From: a bacterium
GTDB lineage: Bacteria; Elusimicrobiota; Elusimicrobia; UBA1565; UBA9628
Length of the DNA stretch: 15,553 nucleotides
Direction: 5' to 3'
Assembly: GCA_021822495.1 (NCBI GenBank)
Contig: JAKAQO010000014.1
Span: 1-15,553, forward strand
In this document: one piece after another, positions 1 to 8,400 of the stretch
Numbering within the stretch: the first letter of the stretch is position 1
Layout of the letters: the number at the start of each line of letters is the position of its first letter
The notes under the pieces: model-generated
The model's input: the letters and a program-made list of their open reading frames with translations, nothing else
Databases searched by the model: none
Told to the model about the DNA's origin: nothing
Translations under genes and position numbers: made by a program

Positions 1-124
1 CCAAACCCTTCTTCGATAAATAGTGGGTAATCGCCGCCGTCAAGGTCGTCTTACCATGGTCCACGTGGCCAATCGTCCCGATGTTCACGTGAGGCTTCGT
101 CCGATCAAATTTCGCTTTTGACAT
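1..124 (-). CDS. tuf: Elongation factor Tu, 5' part (cut by window edge)
   Basis: The first 41 codons of EF-Tu, the GTPase that delivers aminoacyl-tRNA to the ribosomal A site, are present. The translation begins [19 protein letters not shown] and contains the P-loop GHVDHGKTT that binds guanine-nucleotide phosphates; the rest lies outside the window. The start at 124 is supported by a GGAG ribosome binding site eight bases upstream. The gene is the last of the str-type cluster (rpsL-rpsG-fusA-tuf), but here it is separated from fusA by two accessory genes. Its leader and first eight codons are duplicated at 1848-1893, where they form the start of the first accessory gene. The identification is certain although only about a tenth of the protein is visible. 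Confidence 0.98.
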   Translation of the reverse strand, partial: MSKAKFDRTKPHVNIGTIGHVDHGKTTLTAAITHYLSKKGL

Positions 125-144
125 TTTACTTTCTCCTTTTTTTA
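100..144. repeat. Direct repeat copy 1: tuf leader and first codons
   Basis: This 45-bp copy of a direct repeat covers, on the minus strand, a TAA triplet, the A-rich leader with GGAG ribosome binding site, the tuf ATG and codons 1-8 plus one base. The partner at 1848-1893 has one substitution (GGAG to GCAG) and one extra A before the ATG. The TAA at its upstream edge is not a gene end here but aligns with the fusA stop codon in the other copy, so it looks like a fossil of the original fusA-tuf junction. Confidence 0.95.
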
Positions 145-169
145 AGCGTCGTTATATTCTACTGAAAAT

Positions 170-727
170 TTAGGCCGCTTTGTGACTCATTTTCTGGCCT
201 GCCCGCTCATACCAATAATTTTCAAGGGCTTCTTTAATTCGAGGGTTATCAAACTTGTCTCCATTTTCCATCTTGAACTCAAGATAAGCGACAATGGCCT
301 GGCATTCCTTCTGGTTGAAAATGGAGAATTTGTAGAGGGCGGCATCCCACCAAGTGCGCTCTCCATAACGTTTGGGATTAATCCTCTCATTTTTCGAATC
401 TGCGCTCAATCCATGGGTGAGATAGTAGACAGGATCAGTTTCTTTCAATTTAGAGTCAATATCCGCGATTAGATAGGCTTGCAGATAAAAATGAAATGCC
501 TCAGCGGAAAAAAAACTCAAAGCTGAAGCGAATCCATTGGGAGCCGAGTCCAAAAAGTGAGGTTCAAGGGACTCCCATTCTTTTTTCCCCTTAAAGGCTT
601 CTTTAAGCAAAACAGGTTCTTCTCCTTCGTTGCTTCCACTTAAGCACCAGTCGCCTGGATATTCGACCCCGGAAAAGGCCAACTTAACAGTTGTTTTTAG
701 CTGTTCCTTGGTCTTTGTTGCCATCAT
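170..727 (-). CDS. DUF6714-like protein, candidate immunity protein
   Basis: A soluble protein of 185 residues with no signal peptide or membrane segment. Visible landmarks are VEYPGD (21-26), an aromatic helical stretch with SAEAFHFYLQAYL (74-86), YYLTHG (101-106), and FNQKECQAIVAYLEF (138-152). From memory these match the layout of DUF6714 proteins (YPGD, then AFxFYLPAYL, then a Q-rich helix before a YLE-type motif). The start is taken as the ATG at 727, which overlaps the stop of the upstream gene as ATGA; a second ATG at 724 overlaps it as TGATG, so translation is coupled either way. A GGAT lies seven bases before the first ATG. A longer reading from a GTG at 781 only re-reads the upstream gene's C-terminus in another frame. 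Lying directly behind a toxin-like gene and lacking an export signal, it would fit a cytoplasmic immunity protein; that role is inference. It is followed by tuf 45 bases downstream. Confidence 0.8.
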   Translation of the reverse strand: MMATKTKEQLKTTVKLAFSGVEYPGDWCLSGSNEGEEPVLLKEAFKGKKEWESLEPHFLDSAPNGFASALSFFSAEAFHFYLQAYLIADIDSKLKETDPVYYLTHGLSADSKNERINPKRYGERTWWDAALYKFSIFNQKECQAIVAYLEFKMENGDKFDNPRIKEALENYWYERAGQKMSHKAA

Positions 728-1872
728 TTGGAATATCCAGCGGCGCCAACGTTGCATTCTCTTGAAATCCTGTTCATACACTTTTGCGCGGCCCTGCGAG
801 CTTGATTGGCCGCTTGGCGATGACCTTCATTTCCGCCTCGATAACAGGTATTATTTATTTCATCACGAGCCGCCGCGCATCGGTTATTTAAATCTAGGCG
901 CGTCCTTAAATCGTCGCAAGTAAGTTCTTGTGGGGTGCATTTTCTGTCCGCCCCACATATTTCATCAACCGCATTCTGAAGCCTTCGATGCTGTTCCGGA
1001 GAACAATCGCCGATATCGGCTTGGATGAACGTAGCTTTGACTTCCTCAACCCACGAGTCCATATCGTCCATCCAGGATTTAAGCGTCGAAATCCACTGAG
1101 AAGCGGAAGACTTAATATTATCTGCGCGCGAGTTAAAGTCATTGACCTTGGCATTGTATTGGGAAATATCGCTTTGGAGCTGCGAAATCTGGGAATCTAA
1201 ACTTTGGCGCTCGGACTCACACTCCTCATAGGGTCCCTGCGGCAAGGTCTTGCCCGCGCAAGATTCATTGTAGGAATCAATTGCGCTCTGAAGCGCACTT
1301 TGGCGATTATCCAAATCGGCGTTCTCCGAATCCAAATTTTGGTTCTCGGAAGAAAGCGCGTCATTTTCAGAATCCAAATCCGGCGCTTGATCGGTCAGTT
1401 GATCGTGAGTTTGAACGAGCGCGTCCCAATGCGTATTAAGCGGTTCAAGAGCCTGAGCGGAAAGATTTTGGTAATCTTGGGATTGCCTGATATTACTCGC
1501 GGCTTGATACATCGCTCCGGTTTGATTCATGGCGGCCGCCAAGGAACCTTGATAGACATAGCCCAAAGCGCTAAACCGCGTTTGCTCATTTTTTGAGAGT
1601 TTCCTTAAAATTTCTTTGGGCAATTTCGGAAGGATGAATTTCTTGGCGTGGATAACAGGCAGGAATTGAACGCGGATCGGGCTTAAACTTTTCCTCGTTT
1701 GACCCAGCATCTTATGGAACTCCTTCGATATTTTTTGCCCCCAACCATCGGATGAGGCAAGAGCGGGACGAGAAACCATCAAGAAAAGCGCGCCTAGAAA
1801 AATGACCGGAACCGCGCGCGCAATCATTTTAATGACGCGCGAACTCCTCCGATCAAATTTCGCTTTTGACAT
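724..1872 (-). CDS. Exported coiled-coil, Cys-rich toxin-like protein with EF-Tu-derived N-terminus
   Basis: A 382-residue protein, not a known member of the str operon. Residues 1-8 (MSKAKFDR) are identical to EF-Tu and encoded by identical codons. A basic n-region, a hydrophobic segment (about 19-34) and ALA|SS at 37-41 form a Sec signal peptide. Residues 164-199 are perfect heptads with Leu at 166, 173, 180, 187 and 194 and SEN repeated at 168, 175 and 182; a second 4-3 hydrophobic pattern runs from 225 to 250. The C-terminus (290-373) has eight Cys and motifs AARDEINNTCYRGG and GHRQA, which resemble, from memory, the Ntox16-type toxin domains at the ends of RHS and other polymorphic toxins. 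It follows fusA by 18 bases. A classical signal peptide would also start at Met16 (1827), preceded by GGAGGAG at 1844-1850, so an older start there is likely. Toxin activity is inference; an exported structural protein is the alternative. Confidence 0.85.
   Translation of the reverse strand: MSKAKFDRRSSRVIKMIARAVPVIFLGALFLMVSRPALASSDGWGQKISKEFHKMLGQTRKSLSPIRVQFLPVIHAKKFILPKLPKEILRKLSKNEQTRFSALGYVYQGSLAAAMNQTGAMYQAASNIRQSQDYQNLSAQALEPLNTHWDALVQTHDQLTDQAPDLDSENDALSSENQNLDSENADLDNRQSALQSAIDSYNESCAGKTLPQGPYEECESERQSLDSQISQLQSDISQYNAKVNDFNSRADNIKSSASQWISTLKSWMDDMDSWVEEVKATFIQADIGDCSPEQHRRLQNAVDEICGADRKCTPQELTCDDLRTRLDLNNRCAAARDEINNTCYRGGNEGHRQAANQARRAAQKCMNRISRECNVGAAGYSK
1844..1850 (-). promoter_or_regulatory. 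Internal Shine-Dalgarno-like site, possible older start
   Basis: On the minus strand a GGAGGAG lies inside codons 8-10 of the toxin-like gene, 16 bases before the ATG of Met16. Met16 would give a short, ordinary signal peptide (MIARAVPVIFLGALF onward, cleaved after ALA). This suggests that the gene once started there with its own ribosome binding site and was later joined in frame to the tuf start. The 16-base spacing is longer than the optimum, so present use is uncertain. Confidence 0.4.
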
Positions 1873-1893
1873 TTTTACTTTCTGCTTTTTTTA
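1848..1893. repeat. Direct repeat copy 2: tuf-like leader at fusA end
   Basis: This 46-bp copy matches 100-144 except for one extra A before the ATG and a G-to-C change that turns the GGAG ribosome binding site into GCAG. It starts on the fusA stop codon TAA and ends after eight codons shared with tuf. Identity stops abruptly on both sides, marking the likely joint between the original fusA-tuf junction and the inserted cassette. Confidence 0.95.
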
Positions 1894-3990
1894 TCTCTGG
1901 GTCGCCATGGCGGCGGCATTTTTCTCAACAATCGCTTTATACACGTTGGACGGCACTTCTTCATAATGACTGGGCTCCATGGTAAATGAAGCGCGGCCTT
2001 GAGAAATTGAGCGCACGACCGTCGCATATCCAAACATTTCGGCCAAGGGCACCGTCGCGCGGACAAATTTCAAGTGTCCACGGTCTCCCATGTCTTGAAT
2101 CTTGGCGCGGCGGCTGTTGAGGTCTCCGATGACGTCTCCCATGTATTGCTCGGGAGTCACCACCTCAAATTTCATCACGGGTTCCAAAATCGTTGGACTC
2201 GCCTTTTTACAACCCGAACGCAACGCCATCGCGCCCGCGATCTTAAAAGCCATTTCGGAAGAGTCTACTTCATGAAATGATCCGTCCATCAAGGTCACCT
2301 TGATATCGACGATTGGGTATCCCGCCAAGGCTCCGCCGTCCAAGGCTTCGCGAACGCCTTTTTCAACGGCCGGAATAAATTCCCGCGGAATACGACCCTG
2401 TTTAATTTCATTAACAAATTCAAAACCCTGGCCCATCGGTTGCGGCTCGATTTGAATAATGCAATGACCATATTGCCCGCGACCGCCGGACTGACGAATA
2501 AACTTTCCCTCTTCGACAAGTTTTTTGCGAACCGTCTCTTTATAAGCGACCTGGGGATTACCGACATTGGCTTGAACATTGAACTCGCGTTTCATGCGGT
2601 CAACAATAATGTCCAAATGAAGCTCTCCCATTCCGGAGATAATGGTTTGTCCGGTCTCGGTGTCGGTGCGCAAGCGGAAGGTCTGATCTTCTTCCGCCAA
2701 GCGGCCCAGGGCCATCGACATTTTTTCCTCATCCGCCTTTGATTTAGGCTCAATGGCCACTGAAATGACCGGTTCAGGGAAGGTAATCTGTTCCAAAATG
2801 ATCGGGTCCTTCTCGGAAGATAAAGTAACTCCGACCTGTGAGTTTTTCATCGCGACCGTGGCCGCAATATCGCCGGCAAAAACCTGCTTAATTTCTTCTC
2901 TTTGATTGGCGTGCATGCGGAGAATACGTCCGATTCTTTCGCTGCTTTTCTTGTTGGCGAAATAAATCGTGTCACCAACGCTCAAGGTTCCGGAATAAAC
3001 GCGGAAGAAGGCGAGTTTTCCCACATAAGGGTCCGACTGAATTTTAAACATCAATGCGGAAAAAGGTTCCGCATCCGAAGCCTTGCGTTCCGCGGGTTCT
3101 CCGGTATCCGCATTGGTTCCCTTGACGGGCGGCAGATCAACCGGAGAAGGAAGAAAATCGCACACCGCATCCAACATCGGTTGGACTCCCTTGTTCTTAT
3201 AAGAAGATCCGCACAGAATTGGAAAAATCTTGGATTTCAAAACGCCGGTGCGCAAGGTCTTGCGAAGTTCAACGGGAGTGAAATTATGCTCGCCGTTGAG
3301 ATAGCGTTCCATCATCGCATCGTCAAACTCGACGATTTTTTCGACCATCTTCTCATGGTATTCCTGAGCCTGGGATTTCATTTCATCGGGAATCTCAAGG
3401 ACTTCCCATTTGGCGCCCAGTTCTTCTCCAAGCCAAACAAGAGCCTTCATCTCGATTAAATCAATGAGCCCTTTAAAATCGGCCTCGGCTCCAATGGGGA
3501 GCTGAATCGGACAGGCATTGGCCCCGAGCATTTTTTCAATTGAGTGATACGACATATAAAAATCCGCGCCCAAGCGATCCATTTTATTGATATAGGCGAT
3601 GCGAGGCACATGGTATTTATCGGCTTGGCGCCATACGGTTTCAGACTGTGGTTCGACTCCTTGAACTCCATCAAAACAGACAACGGCTCCATCTAAAACG
3701 CGAAGAGATCTTTCCACTTCGGCGGTAAAATCCACGTGTCCTGGAGTGTCGATAATATTAATCTGGCAATCGCGCCATTTGCAGTAAGTCGCGGCGGCGG
3801 TAATGGTGATGCCACGCTCTCTTTCCTGCGGCATCCAGTCGGTCGTAGTCGCGCCGTCATGGACTTCTCCAATTTTATGAATGCGGCCGGTATAATAAAG
3901 AATGCGCTCGGTCGTCGTGGTCTTTCCGGCGTCGATGTGAGCGATAATTCCGATATTGCGAACTTTTTCGAGTGGAAATTCTCTGGGCAT
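1891..3990 (-). CDS. fusA: Elongation factor G
   Basis: EF-G is the translational GTPase that drives tRNA-mRNA translocation and, with ribosome recycling factor, splits ribosomes. At 699 residues it has normal family length. The G domain shows the P-loop AHIDAGKTT (17-25), the switch I region ending RGITI (59-63), DTPGH (81-85) with the catalytic His85, and NKMD (135-138); domains II-V follow, ending in the usual [18 protein letters not shown] segment. The ATG at 3990 has GAGG 12 bases upstream and lies 16 bases after the NYN gene stop. The gene normally follows rpsG directly and precedes tuf; here both junctions are interrupted. Its TAA stop is the first triplet of the repeat shared with the tuf leader. 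No truncation or missing motif is seen. Confidence 0.99.
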   Translation of the reverse strand: MPREFPLEKVRNIGIIAHIDAGKTTTTERILYYTGRIHKIGEVHDGATTTDWMPQERERGITITAAATYCKWRDCQINIIDTPGHVDFTAEVERSLRVLDGAVVCFDGVQGVEPQSETVWRQADKYHVPRIAYINKMDRLGADFYMSYHSIEKMLGANACPIQLPIGAEADFKGLIDLIEMKALVWLGEELGAKWEVLEIPDEMKSQAQEYHEKMVEKIVEFDDAMMERYLNGEHNFTPVELRKTLRTGVLKSKIFPILCGSSYKNKGVQPMLDAVCDFLPSPVDLPPVKGTNADTGEPAERKASDAEPFSALMFKIQSDPYVGKLAFFRVYSGTLSVGDTIYFANKKSSERIGRILRMHANQREEIKQVFAGDIAATVAMKNSQVGVTLSSEKDPIILEQITFPEPVISVAIEPKSKADEEKMSMALGRLAEEDQTFRLRTDTETGQTIISGMGELHLDIIVDRMKREFNVQANVGNPQVAYKETVRKKLVEEGKFIRQSGGRGQYGHCIIQIEPQPMGQGFEFVNEIKQGRIPREFIPAVEKGVREALDGGALAGYPIVDIKVTLMDGSFHEVDSSEMAFKIAGAMALRSGCKKASPTILEPVMKFEVVTPEQYMGDVIGDLNSRRAKIQDMGDRGHLKFVRATVPLAEMFGYATVVRSISQGRASFTMEPSHYEEVPSNVYKAIVEKNAAAMATQR

Positions 3991-4006
3991 AATTTAAGTT
4001 CCTCTA

Positions 4007-4582
4007 TTACGCAATGTAGATAACTGTTCCCTCGGAGACCTTGTCATCTCCAATATCGTCTCGTTTGTCTTGGAAGGTGATACGAGGAAAAGATTGATCC
4101 AAATCGATGAATTTAGCCCCTGAGAGATTTTTTAGCTTTGAGGCCGCATTGCTCCAAAAATAAATTTCGACATCCCACCCTTTCTGCACGCAACGCTCCA
4201 TCGTAGAAAGATAGTCCAAATCCCCCGCCACCAAAGCAATAACTCCTTTTTCCGGACTATCCTCCATTACATCCCTAATCGCGTTAATAAGTTCCGCGTC
4301 AACGCCTTTTTCCCTCCCCGTAAACTGACTGCGATCAAAGATGCGGGGCTGAAGCCCTAAACTCTTAAGTTTATTCCAAAGCGTATCCTGCTTCGGAGGG
4401 CGCGAGCCTACCAGGACAGCCGTCCCCATCTCGCGTTCTGATTTAATCAAATCCAGCAATCGACCATACTCAATCCTGAAGCAATGCAATTGATCGACAT
4501 CGTAGACGTAATCAATTTTAGCGACCCTCTTGCCCTCGATAAAAAGGTTCGAGTTATCGACAAAGACGTGAACTTTTTTCAC
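4007..4582 (-). CDS. NYN-domain (LabA/DUF88-like) predicted ribonuclease
   Basis: A 191-residue cytoplasmic protein with the NYN fold, a PIN-like, metal-dependent nuclease domain. Visible family landmarks are the opening strand HVFVDNSNL with Asp9 and Asn10, EKGVDAELINAIRD with Asp95, and LVAGDLDYL with Asp121 and Asp123 followed by GWDVEIYFW; these acidic residues are the expected metal ligands. The domain fills residues 1 to about 165, and a short acidic tail follows. It starts with GTG at 4582, one base after the rpsG TAG stop, with a weak GGTGG before it, and ends 16 bases before fusA, so it is almost certainly cotranscribed and translationally coupled with S7 and EF-G. NYN proteins in general process or degrade RNA; a role in ribosome-linked RNA cleavage is inferred from context only, and no specific substrate can be named. 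Confidence 0.9.
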   Translation of the reverse strand: MKKVHVFVDNSNLFIEGKRVAKIDYVYDVDQLHCFRIEYGRLLDLIKSEREMGTAVLVGSRPPKQDTLWNKLKSLGLQPRIFDRSQFTGREKGVDAELINAIRDVMEDSPEKGVIALVAGDLDYLSTMERCVQKGWDVEIYFWSNAASKLKNLSGAKFIDLDQSFPRITFQDKRDDIGDDKVSEGTVIYIA

Positions 4583-4583
4583 T

Positions 4584-5063
4584 CTACCACCGGTAATGGG
4601 CGAAGGCGCGGTTGGCCTCGGCCATCTTATGAGTATCTTCGCGTTTTTTAAACGCCGTTCCTTCTTTTTTATGCGCGGAAATTAGTTCATCCGCTAAGCG
4701 CTCAGCCATGGGCTTTCCGGATTTGCTCTCGGCGGCATCAATCAGCCAGCGCATGGCAATGGTCGTTGAACGAGCCGGAGAAACCTCTATCGGAACTTGA
4801 TAGGTCGCTCCGCCCACGCGGCGGGCCTTGACTTCCAAGAGAGGGCGAATATTTTCAATCGCCCCGTTGAGAAAGTTGAGAGGGTCTTGCTGGGTCTTTT
4901 CTTTCACGATATCCATCGCGCCGTAAAGAACCTTCTGGGCCGCGAGTTTCTTTCCCATGAAATTAATTTTATTAATGAAGCGCGAAACTAAAACGCTCCC
5001 ATATTTATAGTCCGGAAGCGGCGCCGGCCTTCTATCTCTTGGTCTCAATCCTTTTCTTGGCAT
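4584..5063 (-). CDS. rpsG: 30S ribosomal protein S7
   Basis: S7 binds the 3' major domain of 16S rRNA, starts assembly of the 30S head and contacts the E-site tRNA. The 159-residue product has normal length, the basic start [12 protein letters not shown], the FINK and [10 protein letters not shown] helices, the beta-hairpin region [16 protein letters not shown], and the typical ending [15 protein letters not shown]. The ATG at 5063 has GAGG about 14 bases upstream, a longer spacing than usual, but no other start fits the family. It lies 27 bases after rpsL. In other bacteria S7 is the translational repressor of the str operon; the intervening region here is too short to judge whether that control is kept. 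Confidence 0.98.
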   Translation of the reverse strand: MPRKGLRPRDRRPAPLPDYKYGSVLVSRFINKINFMGKKLAAQKVLYGAMDIVKEKTQQDPLNFLNGAIENIRPLLEVKARRVGGATYQVPIEVSPARSTTIAMRWLIDAAESKSGKPMAERLADELISAHKKEGTAFKKREDTHKMAEANRAFAHYRW

Positions 5064-5090
5064 ACGCGATATTTCAACCTCTTTTTATTT

Positions 5091-5477
5091 TTAAGCTTTA
5101 GCGACAGCTTTCGGCCGTTTGGCGCCGTAAATGGAACGCCCTTGTTTGCGACCTTCGACTCCGGCGGTGTCCAAAACTCCGCGGATAATATGATAGCGAA
5201 CTCCAGGCAAATCTTTTACGCGGCCTCCGCGAATGAGCACAATGGAGTGTTCTTGAAGATTATGCCCCACTCCCGGAATATAGGCCGTGACCTCAGTCCC
5301 CGTTGTGAGCTTCACGCGGGCAATTTTCCGCAAAGCCGAGTTCGGTTTTTTGGGCGTCGTGGTAGACACGCGAGTGCAAACCCCCCTCCGTTGCGGACAA
5401 GAGCGAAGAGCTGGGGCTTTTGAACGCGACTTTTGGCTATGTCTTCCGTATCTGATAAGCTGGTTAATCGTGGGCAT
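5091..5477 (-). CDS. rpsL: 30S ribosomal protein S12
   Basis: S12 sits at the decoding centre of the small subunit and helps monitor codon-anticodon pairing. The 128-residue product begins [13 protein letters not shown] and contains the family cores [13 protein letters not shown] (39-51), [11 protein letters not shown] and [11 protein letters not shown]. The two Lys of PKKPNS and the Lys of RVKDLPG, whose substitutions give streptomycin resistance elsewhere, are the wild-type residues. The start at 5477 is chosen because it gives the conserved MPTINQ beginning and has AAGGA nine to ten bases upstream. An in-frame ATG at 5495 would add six non-conserved residues and overlap rpoC. The gene begins one base after the rpoC stop, so it is joined to the RNAP genes rather than opening a separate str operon. 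Confidence 0.98.
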   Translation of the reverse strand: MPTINQLIRYGRHSQKSRSKAPALRSCPQRRGVCTRVSTTTPKKPNSALRKIARVKLTTGTEVTAYIPGVGHNLQEHSIVLIRGGRVKDLPGVRYHIIRGVLDTAGVEGRKQGRSIYGAKRPKAVAKA

Positions 5478-5478
5478 A

Positions 5479-8400
5479 TTATTTTTCCTTCCCATTAGCG
5501 GAAGCGTTTCTCGCCGCCGCTTGTTCTAATATATTTTTTCTCACATCGAAACCGGTTCCCGCCGGAATCATGTGTCCGATAATAACGTTTTCTTTAAGTC
5601 CTTTTAAGTAGTCAACCTTGGAATTGGTCGCGGCATCGGTCAAAACGCGCGTCGTTTCTTGGAAACTCGCCGCCGAGACAAAGGAGTTCGAGGCTAAACT
5701 GGCCTTGGTGATTCCCAAGAGAACTGGCTCTCCTTGAGCTTCTTGCTTCCCCTCGTCCTTGGCTTTCTGATTGAAATCCGCGAAAGCGAAGCGATTGACA
5801 ATTTCTCCCTTGATGAACGCCGTGTCTCCGGAGCTAGTCACCTTCACGTTTTGCAACATCTGCCGAACGATGCACTCAATATGCCGGTCGGCCAGTTGAA
5901 CGCCTTGCAAGCGATACACTTCCTGAATCGCGTTGACCAAGAATTCCTGAACTTCTTTGATGCCCTTGACGCGCAAAACGTCGTGCGGGTCAATAGCGCC
6001 GTCTGTCAAGGCTTCTCCCACTCCGACGCGATCGCCCTCATAAACCATCAAATGTTTTCCCTGGGGAATCAGGTAATCCCGAACCAGATCGGTTTCCTCG
6101 TTGCGTACCGAAACCTGCACCAGGCCCTTGGGGCCGACGCCGAGACTGACGATTCCCTCGATTTCAGAAACAATCGCGCCGTTCTTGGGTTTTCGCGCCT
6201 CGAAAAGTTCGGAGACGCGCGGAAGACCGCCGGTAATGTCCTTGGATTTAGCGAATTCCTGCGGAATCTTGGCCAAAACATCTCCCGGGCGAGCCGCTTG
6301 ACCGGAGTCAACCATTAAAATAGTATCGGTCGGTAACGGATAGACGGCGAGCTCCTTGCCGTCTTTTTCAACAATCACCCGCGGATTGAGCCGCCGAGCA
6401 GATCCTTTCTCTTTCTCTGAAGTTCTCCGGGTTTCCTGGTCGATAATCTTGCGCTCAATAATTCCTGTGATTTTATTGCGCTCTTCATGGAGAGTCACGC
6501 CTTCCTTGACGTCCGCAAAGCGAAGAGTTCCTTCTTGTTCGCAAACGACCGGCATCGCGTACGGATCCCACTCGGCTACGAGCTCATTAGCCGCGACAGA
6601 GGCGCCGTCAGAGACCTTGAGACGGCTCCCGTAATGAAGCTTATATTCTTCCGGTTTCCCGTCCTTGGCGATCAAATTGACCACGCCCGCGCGGGAGACG
6701 ACCACGATTTGACCTTCTCGAGTTTTAATGGTCCGAACATTCTTAAGTTCAACCTTGCACGAATAAGTAGAAACGATTTGAGATCTCTTGGCCACGCGGG
6801 ACGCTGTTCCTCCGATATGGAAGGTTCTCAGCGTCAGCTGGGTTCCAGGTTCGCCGATGGATTGAGCCGCGATAATTCCAACCGCCTCTCCCACGTCGAC
6901 CAAACGCCCGGAACTGTTGTTGATTCCATAGCATTTCGCGCAAACGCCGTTATCAGACTCGCAGGTCAACACCGAACGAGTTCTTATATATTCGATGCCT
7001 AATGCCCGAATCTTGGAAGCGACCTCGGAGGTAATTAAATCTCCGGCTTTGCACAAAACCTTAGAATCCTTTTCGTTCTTGCCTTCCAAGGAGACAATAT
7101 CCTCTAAGGAGACCCGGCCCAAAACGCGCTCTTCCAAAGGTTCGATCACTTCATCGCCAGCGGATAAATCTCCCAAGCGAACTCCGTTTATCGTTTGGCA
7201 ATCTTCTTCGACAATCACCAAGTCATGGGCGATGTCGACTAAGCGACGGGTTAAGTACCCGGCGTCAGCGGTTTTAAGCGCAGTGTCGGCCAACCCCTTG
7301 CGGCCTCCGTGAGTGGAGATGAAATACTCAAGAACCGTCAAACCTTCTCTAAAGTTGGAGATAATCGGTTGTTCGATAATTTCACCGACGCCTCCAGTCA
7401 ACTTCTTCTGCGGTTTAGCCATCAATCCCCGCATACCGGCCAACTGGCGAACTTGTTGGCGACTTCCGCGGGCGCCGGAATCGGCCATCAAGAAGACCGA
7501 GTTAAACCTGGCTTTTTCGGGAGAATAGGTCTCGGCCTCTTCTTTTTTCATCTCATCGAACATGACGTCTGAAATTTCGTCGGTCACGTGAGTCCAAATG
7601 TCGATGATTTTATTATAGCGTTCGCTTTCGGTGATGATTCCGTCGCGACTCTGCTTCTCAATCTCGCGCACTTTCTTGCGAGCCTTCTCCACTTCTTCTT
7701 TTTTCTTTCCGGGAATATGCATATCCGAAATGGAAATCGAAAGCCCGGCCATCGTGGCGAAGCGGAAACCCAGTTGTTTAAGGTTATCCAATAGCATAGC
7801 CGTTTTATGATGACCCAAATTCTTGTAGGAATGGTCCACCAACTGGGACAATTCTTTTTTGCCCAAGGCTTTATTAATGAACCCCATCTCGGCAGGGAGA
7901 ATTTCATTAAAAATCACGCGGCCAACCGTGGTCCAGTCCTTCCAGTCGGAAGCCTTGGAATTTTTTCCTTCTTCCTCGATGATTTTATTGACGCCTTGAA
8001 CCTTGATTTTGGCGTGAAGATCGACTTTTTTATTCTGCCAAGCCGCCATGACCTCGGATTTGTCGGAGAAGATCATGCCTTCCCCGAGTTCTCCGGTCTT
8101 AAATTTTGTCAGGTAATGGATTCCCAAAACCATGTCATGAGAGGGAACCGCAATCGGCTTTCCAGAGGCGGGGGAGAGAATATTATTAGTCGCCATCATG
8201 AGAAGCCGCGCTTCCAACTGAGCCTCTTGGGACAAAGGCACGTGAACCGCCATTTGGTCGCCGTCAAAGTCGGCGTTGAAAGCCGCGCAGGTCAAGGGAT
8301 GAAGTTGAATGGATTTTCCCTCGATTAAAACCGGCTCGAAAGCCTGGATACCCAAGCGGTGAAGGGTCGGCGCGCGGTTAAGAAGCACCGGGTGTTTTTG

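Noticed and set aside
145-170. TATAAC at 151-156 on the minus strand as a tuf promoter
   Set aside because: The -10-like box is good, but no -35-like box lies 16-18 bases upstream, and the region is short and A/T-rich.
728-781. Longer start (GTG at 781) for the immunity-like gene
   Set aside because: The extra 18 residues are an out-of-frame reading of the upstream gene's C-terminus and have no clear ribosome binding site; the ATGA/TGATG overlap at 724-727 is the natural start.
5478-5495. Upstream in-frame ATG for rpsL
   Set aside because: It would overlap the rpoC end and add residues before the conserved MPTINQ beginning.
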